Source of the DNA: Christensenella sp964438705
GTDB lineage: Bacteria > Bacillota > Clostridia > Christensenellales > Christensenellaceae
Assembly: GCA_964438705.1 (NCBI GenBank)
Contig: CAYTKQ010000008.1
Coordinates: 1-64,000, forward strand
Reading direction: 5' to 3'
DNA length: 64,000 bases
In this document: positions 1 to 9,390 of the stretch, piece after piece
Position numbering within the stretch: the first letter of the stretch is position 1
Layout of the letters: each line of letters opens with the position of its first letter
Program-made: the position numbers and the translations under genes
Notes under the pieces: model-generated
Told to the model about the DNA's origin: nothing
Databases searched by the model: none
The model's input: the letters and a program-made list of their open reading frames with translations, nothing else

Positions 1-49
1 TGGGTTTTCGTTTCGCACGTTTCCGTGCTCAACGGGCTAAAGCCCCGTA

Positions 50-84
50 CAAAAATACGGCGGTTGCAAACAACCGCCGTATTT
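50..84 (-). terminator. Terminator after the glycogen operon
   Basis: Minus-strand hairpin with a perfect 14-bp stem (AAATACGGCGGTTG paired with its complement, loop TTTG) followed by a short T run. It lies a few bases after the glgA stop codon and closes the malQ-to-glgA transcription unit. Confidence 0.85.
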
Positions 85-90
85 CGACCT

Positions 91-1524
91 TTATGCCAAC
101 ATCTGATACAAAGCGATGTACTCCCTTGCCGACTTATCAAAGCTGTTGTCAACCGCCATGGCCGAAGCCATAAGTTTTGCCAGATTGCCCTTATCCTGAT
201 ACACCGTCAACGCAAACCATATTGCGTTGAGCATATCGTGCGCATTATAGTTTGCAAAGGAAAATCCTGTCCCTTCCTGCGTATAGATATTATACGGGAC
301 CACCGTATCCTTAAGGCCTCCCGTCTCCCGAACAATGGGAAGCGTACCGTAGCGCTGCGCGATCATCTGCGATATCCCGCATGGCTCAAACATAGAGGGC
401 ATTAGGAAAAAGTCACTCCCGGCGTAGATCCGGTGCGCCAACTCGTCGCTGTATCCAAGGCAGATCGCCGTCTTTTCTGGATACTTCCCGGCAATATATT
501 TGAAGAAGCTTTCATACTGCTCATCCCCGCTTCCCAAAAGAACAAACGCAATGTTCTCATAAAGAAGCTCCTCTAGCACGGCGCGCACGAGATCCAGCCC
601 CTTTTGCTCCGTCATACGGGTCACCATGCCGATTAGGGGCACGCTTGGCTTCGCGCCAATATCGAGCTCCTTCATCAGCTCTTCCTTGTCATAATATTTC
701 CCTGAAAGATCGTCTGCCATGAACGGGCATTTCAGATGCCGATCCTTCTCTGGGTCATATTCTTCCAGATCGATCCCGTTGACGATGCCCACAAGATCGT
801 CTCGACGTGCATAAAGCACGCCCTCCAGCCCGCGTCCATAATACGAATCGAGTATCTCCTGCGCATAGGTCGGGCTGACCGTTGTGATCTTGTCCGCAAA
901 CAGCAGACCTGCCTTCATCATGTTCGCGCTTCCATACGCCTCCAAGTATTCCGCCGTCAAATACATATCCGGCACGCTAAGGATGTCCTTGGCCAACTGA
1001 AAGGACATTTGCCCCTGATACTGGAGATTGTGGATCGTCAGCACCGTCTTCGCCTTGCCCTGCGGCTTGTCTGCATACTGCGTTTTCAGCAAAAACGGGA
1101 TCATCGCAGTGTGCCAGTCGTTTGCGTGAATGACATCCGGTTCAAAGTCGAGAAATGGGATGGCTTCGAGCACCGCACGGCAAAAATACGCATATTGCTC
1201 CGCTTCCGCCTCGCCGCCCTTGTAGATGCACCATCCAAAATAGTATTCGTTGTCGACAAAATAGAATCGCACACCCTCATACTCCATCGTCTCGATGCCA
1301 AGGTACAGGTTGCGCCAGCCTACCTGAAGATTCATTGTGGCAAGCACTTGAAGCTTGTCGCCATACTTTTCACGCACTTCCTTGTGCAGCGGCATCATGA
1401 CGCGCGCATCAATCCCCTGCTTTACAAGCGCCTTGGGAAGTGTGCCGATCACATCCGCAAGCCCCCCCGTCTTTGCAAAGGGCGTAGCCTCCGCCCCAGT
1501 GATCAACACTTTGAGTTTGCTCAT
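91..1524 (-). CDS. glgA: Glycogen synthase (ADP-glucose type)
   Basis: Transfers glucose from ADP-glucose to growing alpha-1,4-glucan ends in the cytoplasm. The 477-residue product has the GT5 layout: the KTGGLADV motif near residues 18-25 that contacts ADP-glucose, a starch-synthase catalytic N-terminal half, and a C-terminal glycosyltransferase-1 half with PSMFEPCGISQM, containing the expected E-x(7)-E-type region. Length matches bacterial GlgA. Its start overlaps the glgD stop by 4 bp, so it is translationally coupled and is the last gene of the glycogen operon. Nothing unusual is seen. Confidence 0.96.
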   Translation of the reverse strand: MSKLKVLITGAEATPFAKTGGLADVIGTLPKALVKQGIDARVMMPLHKEVREKYGDKLQVLATMNLQVGWRNLYLGIETMEYEGVRFYFVDNEYYFGWCIYKGGEAEAEQYAYFCRAVLEAIPFLDFEPDVIHANDWHTAMIPFLLKTQYADKPQGKAKTVLTIHNLQYQGQMSFQLAKDILSVPDMYLTAEYLEAYGSANMMKAGLLFADKITTVSPTYAQEILDSYYGRGLEGVLYARRDDLVGIVNGIDLEEYDPEKDRHLKCPFMADDLSGKYYDKEELMKELDIGAKPSVPLIGMVTRMTEQKGLDLVRAVLEELLYENIAFVLLGSGDEQYESFFKYIAGKYPEKTAICLGYSDELAHRIYAGSDFFLMPSMFEPCGISQMIAQRYGTLPIVRETGGLKDTVVPYNIYTQEGTGFSFANYNAHDMLNAIWFALTVYQDKGNLAKLMASAMAVDNSFDKSAREYIALYQMLA

Positions 1525-2648
1525 ACGATCGCCCCCTTGCGGATGATGACGGGAAATACCTCATCTCCGATCAACCGCCGTCCCTGACGGATGTTGACCG
1601 ATTTATCGAGAATCACATATTCCAGATCGGAATTGTTGTAGACCTCGCTGTTTTGCATAATAATGCTGTTTTTGATCTTTGTTCCCTTCCCGACATAAAC
1701 GCCGCGGAACAGGATGCTGTTTTCCACTTCCCCCTCTATGATGCAGCCGTTCGCCACAAGGGAGTTTTTCACGTTTGAAGTCTTTGCGTATTTCGCGGGG
1801 ACCTCATCCTTGATCTTCGTGTATATCTGGTTGTCGCTGTAAAACAGACTCTGCTGCACGGCCGGATCAAGAAAATCCATATTCAGCTTGTAATACGACG
1901 CGACGGAATGCAACCGCCCCACATATCCCTTGTGCTCATAGCCGTTGATCTTGATGCGATTCAAATTTCCCATCAGCAGATCGCTCACAAGGTTATATTT
2001 GCCGCGCGACATGCAGTCCTCCACCAGATACTCCAACAGGTCCTTACGCATCACATAGGTGTCCATGCCCACTTTCTTGGAATCGCTCGCCATGGAATTG
2101 ATCTCAAGGTCCACGACGCGGTTGTCACCATTCAAATGCAGGCGCACGTCGTTGTACCGCTCTCCTCTGAAGAAATCCTCTTCCTCTTCGTTGTAAAGCA
2201 TCGTAATATCTGCGCCGCTGTCACGATGATATTCCACCATGTCGTCAAAGGTGCAGTTGAAAATGGTATACGAGCCCGAGAGGATGCAATATTGCTGCTT
2301 AGAACGGCTGATGTAGCCCATTACGCCCTTGATCGCGTCGATCAATCCTCGATAGGTTCCCGTGTTGTCCGCGCTTGAAAAGGGCGGAAGGATAAACAGA
2401 CCGTCGTTTTTGCGCGAAAGATCCCATTCCTTGCCCGAACCGAGATGATCCATCAGCGAGTGATAGGAGCGCTGCGCGATCACGCCGACGTTTCTAAGGC
2501 CTGAGTTCACCATATTGGAAAGGATAAAATCGATTGCCCGGTATCTGCCCCCCACGGGCAGCGCGCCCACTGTGCGCAGATAAACCAGCTCGCGCAGATT
2601 GATATTCTGTTCTCCAGCATAAATCAAACCAAATGTATTTCTTAACAT
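1521..2648 (-). CDS. glgD: Glucose-1-phosphate adenylyltransferase, GlgD subunit
   Basis: Non-catalytic or regulatory partner of GlgC in Bacillota ADP-glucose pyrophosphorylase. The 375-residue protein keeps the nucleotidyltransferase fold and a left-handed beta-helix-like C-terminus (NSIIMQNSEVYNNSDLEYVI), but its N-terminus reads MLRNTFGLIYAGEQNINLRE and lacks the glycine-rich GGxGxRL nucleotide loop present in GlgC next door. That loss is typical of GlgD. It sits 3 bp after glgC and overlaps glgA by 4 bp. Confidence 0.94.
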   Translation of the reverse strand: MLRNTFGLIYAGEQNINLRELVYLRTVGALPVGGRYRAIDFILSNMVNSGLRNVGVIAQRSYHSLMDHLGSGKEWDLSRKNDGLFILPPFSSADNTGTYRGLIDAIKGVMGYISRSKQQYCILSGSYTIFNCTFDDMVEYHRDSGADITMLYNEEEEDFFRGERYNDVRLHLNGDNRVVDLEINSMASDSKKVGMDTYVMRKDLLEYLVEDCMSRGKYNLVSDLLMGNLNRIKINGYEHKGYVGRLHSVASYYKLNMDFLDPAVQQSLFYSDNQIYTKIKDEVPAKYAKTSNVKNSLVANGCIIEGEVENSILFRGVYVGKGTKIKNSIIMQNSEVYNNSDLEYVILDKSVNIRQGRRLIGDEVFPVIIRKGAIV

Positions 2649-2651
2649 AAC

Positions 2652-3854
2652 TCAAACACCTCCCGCCGTTTTTTTAATGACTCGTTTGGCGGGCACGCTC
2701 TCTCCTGCCCCAACGCTTGCGCCCTCGCGGATCACGGCCTTGCTCCCAATAACGGCGATTTCTCCCTTGCCGCCGATACAAGCGCCCTTCTCAACGATCA
2801 CTTCTTCGTCAACGATGCTCTTTAAGACTTTTCCCTTTTCGCAGATCACCGTATCCTGCATAATGATACTGTCCCGCACGATCGCGCCTTTTTCCACTGT
2901 CACGCCCGCAGAAATCACGCTGTTTTCCACCGTCCCATAAATATAGCAGCCCTCTGAAATAAGCGAATTCGCTATTTTGGCCCCTCTGTCCACGAAATGC
3001 GGCGGCTTGTTTGGGTTGCGCGAGAAGATACGCCACGGTTCATCGTAAAGGTTGAGGCCCGGGCTGTCGGAAAGAAGCTCCATATTTGCTTCCCACAGGG
3101 AATCGATGGTTCCCACGTCCTTCCAGTAGCCCTTATAGGGATACGCAAACATGTGCTCTCCGTTTTCCAGCATTTTGGGGATGATGTTCTTCCCAAAATC
3201 ATTGCTCGATTTTTCATCCTTGGAATCCTCGAGCAAATATTCCCTGACCTTCGCCCAGTTGAACACATATACGCCCATAGACGCCATATTACTCTTCGGC
3301 TTTTTGGGCTTTTCTTCAAATTCCTCGATGCGCAGGTCCTTATCCGTGTTCATGATTCCAAAGCGGGACGCTTCCTCCATTGAGACCTCGATCACCGCGA
3401 TGGTCGCATCGGCTTGGTTATCCTCATGCGCCTCGATCATCTGACTGTAATCCATCTTATAGATGTGATCGCCGGAAAGCACAAGGATATAGTCCGGGTT
3501 ATAGCGCTCGATAAAATAGATATTCTGATAGATCGCGTTTGCAGTCCCCGAATACCACTCCCCGCGTTCCCCCTTTACATAGGGAGGCAGCACAAACGCC
3601 CCGCCCGTGATCCCGTCAAGGTCCCACGGTGCGCCCGTGCCGATATACGCGTTCAGCTCAAGCGGTTCATACTGCGTGAGCACGCCCACCGTATCGATGC
3701 CCGAGTGGATGCAGTTGGAAAGCGGGAAATCGATGATACGATATTTGCCGCCATAGGTCACCGCCGGCTTGGCCCGATGCTTTGTCAATACGCCAAGGCG
3801 GCTGCCCTGCCCTCCCGCGAGCAGCATTGCTACACATTTCTTCTTCTTGATCAT
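2652..3854 (-). CDS. glgC: Glucose-1-phosphate adenylyltransferase, catalytic subunit
   Basis: Makes ADP-glucose and pyrophosphate from ATP and glucose-1-phosphate, the committed step of glycogen synthesis. The 400-residue product has the nucleotidyltransferase loop AGGQGSRLGVLTKHRAKPAV near residues 13-32, the substrate-site segment GDHIYKMDYSQM, and a hexapeptide-type C-terminal half. Start overlaps glgB by 4 bp and the gene is followed closely by glgD, so a GlgC-GlgD heteromer is expected from the family. Confidence 0.96.
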   Translation of the reverse strand: MIKKKKCVAMLLAGGQGSRLGVLTKHRAKPAVTYGGKYRIIDFPLSNCIHSGIDTVGVLTQYEPLELNAYIGTGAPWDLDGITGGAFVLPPYVKGERGEWYSGTANAIYQNIYFIERYNPDYILVLSGDHIYKMDYSQMIEAHEDNQADATIAVIEVSMEEASRFGIMNTDKDLRIEEFEEKPKKPKSNMASMGVYVFNWAKVREYLLEDSKDEKSSNDFGKNIIPKMLENGEHMFAYPYKGYWKDVGTIDSLWEANMELLSDSPGLNLYDEPWRIFSRNPNKPPHFVDRGAKIANSLISEGCYIYGTVENSVISAGVTVEKGAIVRDSIIMQDTVICEKGKVLKSIVDEEVIVEKGACIGGKGEIAVIGSKAVIREGASVGAGESVPAKRVIKKTAGGV

Positions 3855-5770
3855 TTTGTTCCATCCCCTTTATCTGTTCGACGTATAAATCTATAGTAAG
3901 CCGCGCCCAAGGGCGGCAGCGTCATCACGGCGCTGTGTCCCATTCCGTTGCACCCTTTTGGCTGCGTGCTGATCTCGCTTGCGGGTATGACGCCCGATCC
4001 GCCATACTGTTCCTCATCGCTTGACAACAGCAAGTGAAGGGTTCCCTCCTCCGGCAGCGCGACCCAATAATCCTCCCGCACGATCGGCGTAAAGTTGACG
4101 ACACAGATGATCACTTCATCCCCGCTCATACGCATGAACGCAAACACGCTTCTGTCCGAATCTTCTACATTCAGCCATTTGAAACCATCCCATCCATCGT
4201 CGATCTCATAAAGTGCCGGATGGGTCGTGTAAATTGCATTCAGATCCTTCACATAGCGCTGCATACCCGCATGGGAATCGTACTCCAGTAAAAACCAATC
4301 GAGCTGTTTTTTGTAATCCCACTCGATGAATTGCGCAAACTCGTCGCCCATAAACATGAGCTTCTTGCCCGGGTGCGCAAACATGAATGCATACAGCGTG
4401 CGCAGCGACGCAAACTTCTGCCAGTAATCCCCGAACATCTTATCCACCATCGACTTTTTCCCGTGCACCACCTCGTCGTGCGAATACGCGAGGATATAGT
4501 TTTCGGAAAACGCGTAGTACAGCGAAAATGCCATCTTGCTGTGCTCGAACTGGCGAAAAAAATGGTCCATTTGCATGTACGCAAGCGTGTCGTGCATAAA
4601 CCCCATGTTCCACTTGAACGTGAAGCCGAGTCCGCCGTCATAAGGAGGCTTGGTGATCATTGGGTACGCCGTGCTTTCCTCCGCGATGGTCATGGTGCCC
4701 GCATAGCTCGTCAGCACCACGCTGTTCACACGGCGCAGCATTTCAACCGCGTGGTTGTCGATATTCCCACCGTATTCGTTGGGCACATAATACCCGTCCC
4801 GCGCATAATCGAGATACAAAATAGAAGTGACCGCATCCACGCGCAGACCGTCCATATGAAATTTTTCCATAAAATACATGGCGTTTGAAACAAGGAAGCT
4901 GATAACCTCCGGCCGCCCGTAATTGAAAATCAGCGTACCCCACTGCGGGTGTTCGCGCTGGATAACGTTCTCGTGTTCGTAAAGGTGCGTTCCATCAAAT
5001 TTTGCAAGCCCGTGCGCATCCTTTGGAAAATGTCCGGGCACCCAGTCCATGATCACGCCAATGCCGCGCGCGTGCATCTTGTCCACAAAATACATAAAAT
5101 CCTGCGGCGTTCCATAACGCGAGGTGATCGCATAAAATCCCGTCACCTGATAACCCCACGAGCCATCAAAAGGATGCTCCGCAACCGGCATGATCTCCAC
5201 ATGCGTGTAGCCCATGCCGCTCACGTAATCCGCAAGCTCGTCCGCCGCCTCACGAAAACTCGGAAAACGGTATCCTTCTTTGGTGCGCCACGAGCCAATG
5301 TGCAGCTCATAAATGGATACCGGGCTTTTCAAAACATTCTTTTTGATGCGCCGTTCGATGTACGCCTCGTCGTGCCATTCATATCCGCCGATATCCCACA
5401 CTTTGGAGGCGGTGTTCGGCCGCACCTCACTGTGAAACGCAAACGGGTCCGCCTTCATCACAGTGCTTCCGTCGTAACCGTGCACAAAATATTTATAATT
5501 TTCTCCGTCCGATAGTCCGGGTATAAACGCGACCCAAACCCCACACTTATAAAGCTCCATGGGGGTTTCCCCGGCTTCCCAGCCGTTGAAATCCCCCACG
5601 ACGCTCACATTTCTTGCATTCGGTGCCCACACACACAACCGATGCATCTTAAGCTCCGGAATATAGTGACATCCAAAAAACTCGTACGCCTTCTGCGCTT
5701 CGCCGATATTGAACAAATAAATATCATGCTCCGGCAAGTAGTTCAGATAAATATCTTTCATCATGCCCAC
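3851..5770 (-). CDS. glgB: 1,4-alpha-glucan branching enzyme
   Basis: Introduces alpha-1,6 branches into glycogen. The 639-residue protein has an N-terminal CBM48/early-set domain (roughly residues 20-125, including VVGDFNGWE), a GH13 barrel with the nucleophile region GLRVDAVTS, the acid/base region TIAEESTAYP and the SHDEVVHGKKS motif, and a C-terminal beta domain. Two in-frame ATGs lie 6 and 9 bases inside the given start and could be the true initiators, as the spacing from the GGCGGTGG element fits them as well. It is separated from pgi by 26 bp and overlaps glgC by 4 bp. Confidence 0.95.
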   Translation of the reverse strand: MGMMKDIYLNYLPEHDIYLFNIGEAQKAYEFFGCHYIPELKMHRLCVWAPNARNVSVVGDFNGWEAGETPMELYKCGVWVAFIPGLSDGENYKYFVHGYDGSTVMKADPFAFHSEVRPNTASKVWDIGGYEWHDEAYIERRIKKNVLKSPVSIYELHIGSWRTKEGYRFPSFREAADELADYVSGMGYTHVEIMPVAEHPFDGSWGYQVTGFYAITSRYGTPQDFMYFVDKMHARGIGVIMDWVPGHFPKDAHGLAKFDGTHLYEHENVIQREHPQWGTLIFNYGRPEVISFLVSNAMYFMEKFHMDGLRVDAVTSILYLDYARDGYYVPNEYGGNIDNHAVEMLRRVNSVVLTSYAGTMTIAEESTAYPMITKPPYDGGLGFTFKWNMGFMHDTLAYMQMDHFFRQFEHSKMAFSLYYAFSENYILAYSHDEVVHGKKSMVDKMFGDYWQKFASLRTLYAFMFAHPGKKLMFMGDEFAQFIEWDYKKQLDWFLLEYDSHAGMQRYVKDLNAIYTTHPALYEIDDGWDGFKWLNVEDSDRSVFAFMRMSGDEVIICVVNFTPIVREDYWVALPEEGTLHLLLSSDEEQYGGSGVIPASEISTQPKGCNGMGHSAVMTLPPLGAAYYRFIRRTDKGDGTK

Positions 5771-5796
5771 CGCCTTTTTTTCAATATCCTTATTTT

Positions 5797-7185
5797 TTAT
5801 ACCTGATACATAAACTTCCCGTCTTTGTTCGAAGCCTGATTCAGCTCCGCAGCCTTTTCTTCATAGCCCTCGCGCCCCATCAGCGCAAATGTCGCGATCT
5901 TGCCCGCTTCCACGCCCGGCTGGTCAAATGCGTCGATGTCGAGGAATTCTCCCGCGGCCGCAGTCGCCATCTCCAGAAAGAAAAACAGCGCGCCGATCTC
6001 GTGTGCGTCCATCTTTGGCAGCGTGATGCGCATATTCATTTTTCCTGCCTGTGTGACGGCGTATTCCGTCGCCCGCATTTCAGAAGCAATCAGCTTATTG
6101 ATGGTCTGCCCCTGCAAATACGCCGCATCCATCATGTCGATCGGTGCCTGCGGAATTTTGAGCGTCGTATTGAACTGTTCCACATCGATAAACGTGACCA
6201 CCTTGTCAAACGGCCCCTCGGCATAAAGCTGTATCTGCGAATGCTGATCCGTCACGCCCAGTGCGCGCACGGGGGTCTGTCCCTTGTTGACGACGCTGCC
6301 ATCGTTTCCGTAGCGCTTTCCAAGCGACTCCGCCCACAACTGCGCATACCATTCCGCCATGTTGAGAAGGCCGTCCGCATATGGCATCATCACAGAAATG
6401 TTTGCGCCCATGTCCATCGCGGCACAAAAGAGAAGCGCGTACATATACGCGGGGTTCTCCCACAGGTCCTCTTTTGTACAGGCCTCGTCCATCTCCTTTA
6501 CCCCGGCGAACAGCATGTCGATGTCGATGTTGAGCACCGCCGCGCTCAGAAGCCCCACCGGGCATAACACGGAAAATCTGCCGCCCACGCCGTCCGGCAC
6601 GGTGTACGTTTTGAAGCCATACTGATTTGAAATTTTTTTCAATATGCCCGTTGCCTTGTCCGTCGTAAGGATGATGTTGTCCTTGAAATCGTCGCCCAGT
6701 TTTTCTTTGAGCTTGGCAAGCACGATCATGAACTGCGACATCGTCTCCACCGTGTTGCCGCTTTTTGTGATCACATGGAAGCACGTTTTTTCCACGTCGA
6801 TCACGTCAAACAGCGCATTGATGCCATCCGGATCAACGTTGTCCACCACGTAAAAACGCGCGCCGCCGCGCTTTTCGCGCGAGATTTCATTATACTTCAG
6901 ATGCTTCGTTCCGGTGAACAGCGCCTTAGACCCAAGAGCACTCCCGCCAATTCCCAAAACCACAAAATTTTCAAAGTTTGCGTTGATGCGAGCCGCCTCA
7001 TTTTTGATATCTGTCACGATCTCAGCCTGATTATAAGGCAGGCTGCGCCACGCCATCGCTTCCTTTTTTGCGCACATGTTTGCGTGCACCTGCACAACCT
7101 TCTGCGCAAGCCTCTGTATGTCGCCATCCGCAATACCGTGATCCCCGATATTCTTTTGCAGCATATTGTTAAAGTCAATCTTCAT
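5797..7185 (-). CDS. pgi: Glucose-6-phosphate isomerase
   Basis: Interconverts glucose-6-phosphate and fructose-6-phosphate, feeding carbon between glycolysis and the glycogen pathway. The 462-residue product carries the SIS-type signatures VLGIGGSALGSKALF and ITKSGNTVETMSQF, and the long-range GRFSVLCPVGLLSAA segment. Start is supported by AGGAGG eight bases before ATG. It lies between malQ and glgB in the glycogen operon, an informative placement because it supplies the hexose phosphate used for storage. Confidence 0.95.
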   Translation of the reverse strand: MKIDFNNMLQKNIGDHGIADGDIQRLAQKVVQVHANMCAKKEAMAWRSLPYNQAEIVTDIKNEAARINANFENFVVLGIGGSALGSKALFTGTKHLKYNEISREKRGGARFYVVDNVDPDGINALFDVIDVEKTCFHVITKSGNTVETMSQFMIVLAKLKEKLGDDFKDNIILTTDKATGILKKISNQYGFKTYTVPDGVGGRFSVLCPVGLLSAAVLNIDIDMLFAGVKEMDEACTKEDLWENPAYMYALLFCAAMDMGANISVMMPYADGLLNMAEWYAQLWAESLGKRYGNDGSVVNKGQTPVRALGVTDQHSQIQLYAEGPFDKVVTFIDVEQFNTTLKIPQAPIDMMDAAYLQGQTINKLIASEMRATEYAVTQAGKMNMRITLPKMDAHEIGALFFFLEMATAAAGEFLDIDAFDQPGVEAGKIATFALMGREGYEEKAAELNQASNKDGKFMYQV

Positions 7186-7232
7186 GTTTCATTCCTCCTG
7201 TACCTTATTTTAAACCACTGGGGTAAATTTCT

Positions 7233-8702
7233 TCAGTCGTTCGCTTCCGCCCTGCCGTATATTTCTGTCACAGTTCTCAGCCATTCCTGTTCCTTCTTGC
7301 CAAACTGTTCCTTTTTCATACGCCACTTCCAGTTTCCAAGCGCCTTTGACGGATAATTCATACGCGCCTCGTCTCCAAGGTTCAAAATATCCTGCATCGG
7401 CATAATTGAAATGTCCGCCACGCTCATCATCGCAAGACGTATCAGCTTGCGCACAGCCTCTTTTTGTGCGGTAGGCCCAATATAGTCAAACAAAAACTTT
7501 TTCGTTTCATCGCCCATGGTCTCAAACCAGTGCTGTGTAGTATCGTTGTCGTGCGTGCCCGTATAAACCACGCTGTTGCGCGGATAATTGTGCGGAAGGT
7601 ATGCGCTGTCCTGCTCGTCAAACGCGAACTGCAGAACCTTGAGCCCCGGAAATCCGCAATAATCGAGAAATCCCCGCACATTATCGTCAATCACACCTAG
7701 ATCCTCCGCGATGATGGGCGGCATGGGCAGCGCCGTTTTGATCGCGTCAAACAATTTTCCCGCGGGCCCCTTCACCCAAACGCCGTCCTTGGGCGTTCCA
7801 TTCTTGGGTATTTTGAAATACGCTTCAAAACCGCGAAAATGATCAATGCGCAATACATCGTAAAGCATCAGACTGCGCTGCATGCGCCGCACCCACCACT
7901 CATATCCGTGCTCGCGCATATAGTCCCAATCGTAAAGCGGGTTTCCCCAAAGCTGGCCCTCGTCGCAAAAATAGTCGGGCGGCGTTCCCGCCACGCTTCC
8001 GTCCTTCACGAAGTATTCGGGATGCGCCCACGCTTCGGCGGAATCCGGCGACACATAGATCGGAATATCCCCGATGATCTGTATGCCCTTTCCATTCACA
8101 TATTCCTTTAGGGCGAACCACTGCCGCTCGTATAAGAACTGCGTGAATTGCGCGATCTCTATTTCCACTTCATATTTCTGTGTCAACTCGATGATTGCCG
8201 CGGGCTCACGCTCCACAACGCACGGATCCCATTCCTGATACGGAAGGTAACCGAAATGCTTTTTTAATACCACAAACAGCGCGTAGTCAAACAACCAGCT
8301 TGCATTGTTGAATTTAAATTCCGCAAACTCCTGCGGGTATTTTCTGATCCCCTTCGGATAAGCTTTTCCAAGTATATCGTTTTTTACCCGGAACAACGCA
8401 TCATAATCGACACGCGCTTCATCCGTTCCGAAGTTGAAATTTTCATAATCGTTTTTTTCAAGAAGGCCATCTTCGCTTAGAAGATCGAAATCAATAAAGT
8501 AAGGATTATGGGCAAAGGCGCTCGTGCCCTGATAGGGGCTGTCTCCATATCCGGTGGGCGTGCACGGCAGCACCTGCCAGTATGATTGCTTTGCCTCGCA
8601 CAGGTCGTCTGCAAAATCATAAGCCGCAGCGCCCAGCGTTCCGATTCCGTAAGGAGATGGCAATGATGATATGTGCAGCAGGACACCGCTTCCCCGTTTC
8701 AT
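7233..8702 (-). CDS. malQ: 4-alpha-glucanotransferase (amylomaltase)
   Basis: GH77 disproportionating enzyme that transfers maltodextrin segments between alpha-1,4-glucans. The 489-residue protein begins MKRGSGVLLHISSLPSPYGI, typical of the family, and contains the catalytic regions LRIDHFRGFEAY, IIAEDLGVI and YTGTHDNDT. GGAGAG six bases before the ATG supports the start. First gene of the glycogen operon, directly behind a strong promoter. Confidence 0.95.
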   Translation of the reverse strand: MKRGSGVLLHISSLPSPYGIGTLGAAAYDFADDLCEAKQSYWQVLPCTPTGYGDSPYQGTSAFAHNPYFIDFDLLSEDGLLEKNDYENFNFGTDEARVDYDALFRVKNDILGKAYPKGIRKYPQEFAEFKFNNASWLFDYALFVVLKKHFGYLPYQEWDPCVVEREPAAIIELTQKYEVEIEIAQFTQFLYERQWFALKEYVNGKGIQIIGDIPIYVSPDSAEAWAHPEYFVKDGSVAGTPPDYFCDEGQLWGNPLYDWDYMREHGYEWWVRRMQRSLMLYDVLRIDHFRGFEAYFKIPKNGTPKDGVWVKGPAGKLFDAIKTALPMPPIIAEDLGVIDDNVRGFLDYCGFPGLKVLQFAFDEQDSAYLPHNYPRNSVVYTGTHDNDTTQHWFETMGDETKKFLFDYIGPTAQKEAVRKLIRLAMMSVADISIMPMQDILNLGDEARMNYPSKALGNWKWRMKKEQFGKKEQEWLRTVTEIYGRAEAND

Positions 8703-8776
8703 AGAGTTCTCTCCATTGATTTCATTGCAAAGCAGGAACGCGTCGGCCCAAGATGTAAGGTCTGCTTCTTATTTTC

Positions 8777-8805
8777 ATTATAACTATCTTGTACCAAAAT
8801 GTATA
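8777..8805 (-). promoter_or_regulatory. Promoter of the malQ-glg operon
   Basis: Minus-strand sigma-A-type promoter: -35 TATACA (8805-8800), 17-bp spacer, consensus -10 TATAAT (8782-8777), about 75 bp before the malQ ATG. The only good promoter seen upstream of this six-gene unit. Confidence 0.75.
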
Positions 8806-8846
8806 GCGGTTTTCAAAATTCGTCTCTTTCGTTTATTCTTATCTTC

Positions 8847-8882
8847 AAAAAAAGAACCCACACCGCAAAGGCGCAGGTCCTT
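8847..8882 (-). terminator. Terminator after the SEC-C gene
   Basis: Thirteen-pair stem (including G-T wobbles) around a TTTGC loop, followed by seven T residues on the minus strand. It ends the tsaE-tsaB-rimI-icd-SEC-C unit and isolates it from the malQ promoter. Confidence 0.75.
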
Positions 8883-8886
8883 GCCG

Positions 8887-9390
8887 CTACGCGTCTTTTC
8901 CGCAACACTTTTTGTACTTTTTGCCGGAACCGCACGGGCACGGGTCGTTCCGGCCCACCGTCTTTTCGCTCACGGCCTGTTTGGAGGCGCGCCAGTCGCG
9001 CGTGATCTCGTCCCTGCGCTCCTCGCTGAGCACCTTATCCCACTGCGGCAGCGTGTAAAGCCACTTCGCCTTTGCCTCGTGCATATTGAAATACAGCTTT
9101 TCAAAATCGATGTCCAGCTTGATTTTTGTATCCTCCTCGAGCGTATCGAGGTCGATCTCCTTTTTCAGGCTGGTGTTGATGCCATCAATGAAGCCGCAGA
9201 ACACGACGGTCTCCATGCCCGCCATCTCCGCAACCTCCTTCACGCTGCCTTCATATGCGACGGAGGTGTCCTCGAGAATCTTCTCATACACTTCCGTTTC
9301 CATCGCAAAATAATCATCCCAAAACGCCTGCTGCTGCGCGGGGGTCTGCGCCATCTGCGCAAGCTGTGTCCACTGTTCATATAACGCCAT
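8887..9390 (-). CDS. SEC-C motif protein of unknown role
   Basis: A 167-residue protein ending in a clear SEC-C zinc motif (GRNDPCPCGSGKKYKKCCG), the metal-binding segment first described at the SecA C-terminus and found alone in many proteins. The rest (residues 1-140) is acidic, helical-looking and not recognised. The start MALYEQWTQL is chosen because its ATG shares one base with the icd stop (TAATG); reading further upstream only runs into icd in another frame. Not SecA itself: no ATPase domain. Function cannot be assigned. Confidence 0.85.
   Translation of the reverse strand: MALYEQWTQLAQMAQTPAQQQAFWDDYFAMETEVYEKILEDTSVAYEGSVKEVAEMAGMETVVFCGFIDGINTSLKKEIDLDTLEEDTKIKLDIDFEKLYFNMHEAKAKWLYTLPQWDKVLSEERRDEITRDWRASKQAVSEKTVGRNDPCPCGSGKKYKKCCGKDA

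Noticed and set aside
4331..4888. Long open frame antisense to glgB, with similar ones opposite glgA, pgi, icd, nnr and polA
   Set aside because: They lie opposite well-supported genes in high-GC codon contexts, lack ribosome-binding sites and give Arg/His-rich sequences with no recognisable domain.
8790..8820. Catabolite-responsive (cre) site upstream of malQ (TGAAAACCGCTATACA)
   Set aside because: It has an extra base relative to the cre consensus and does not match the palindromic spacing.
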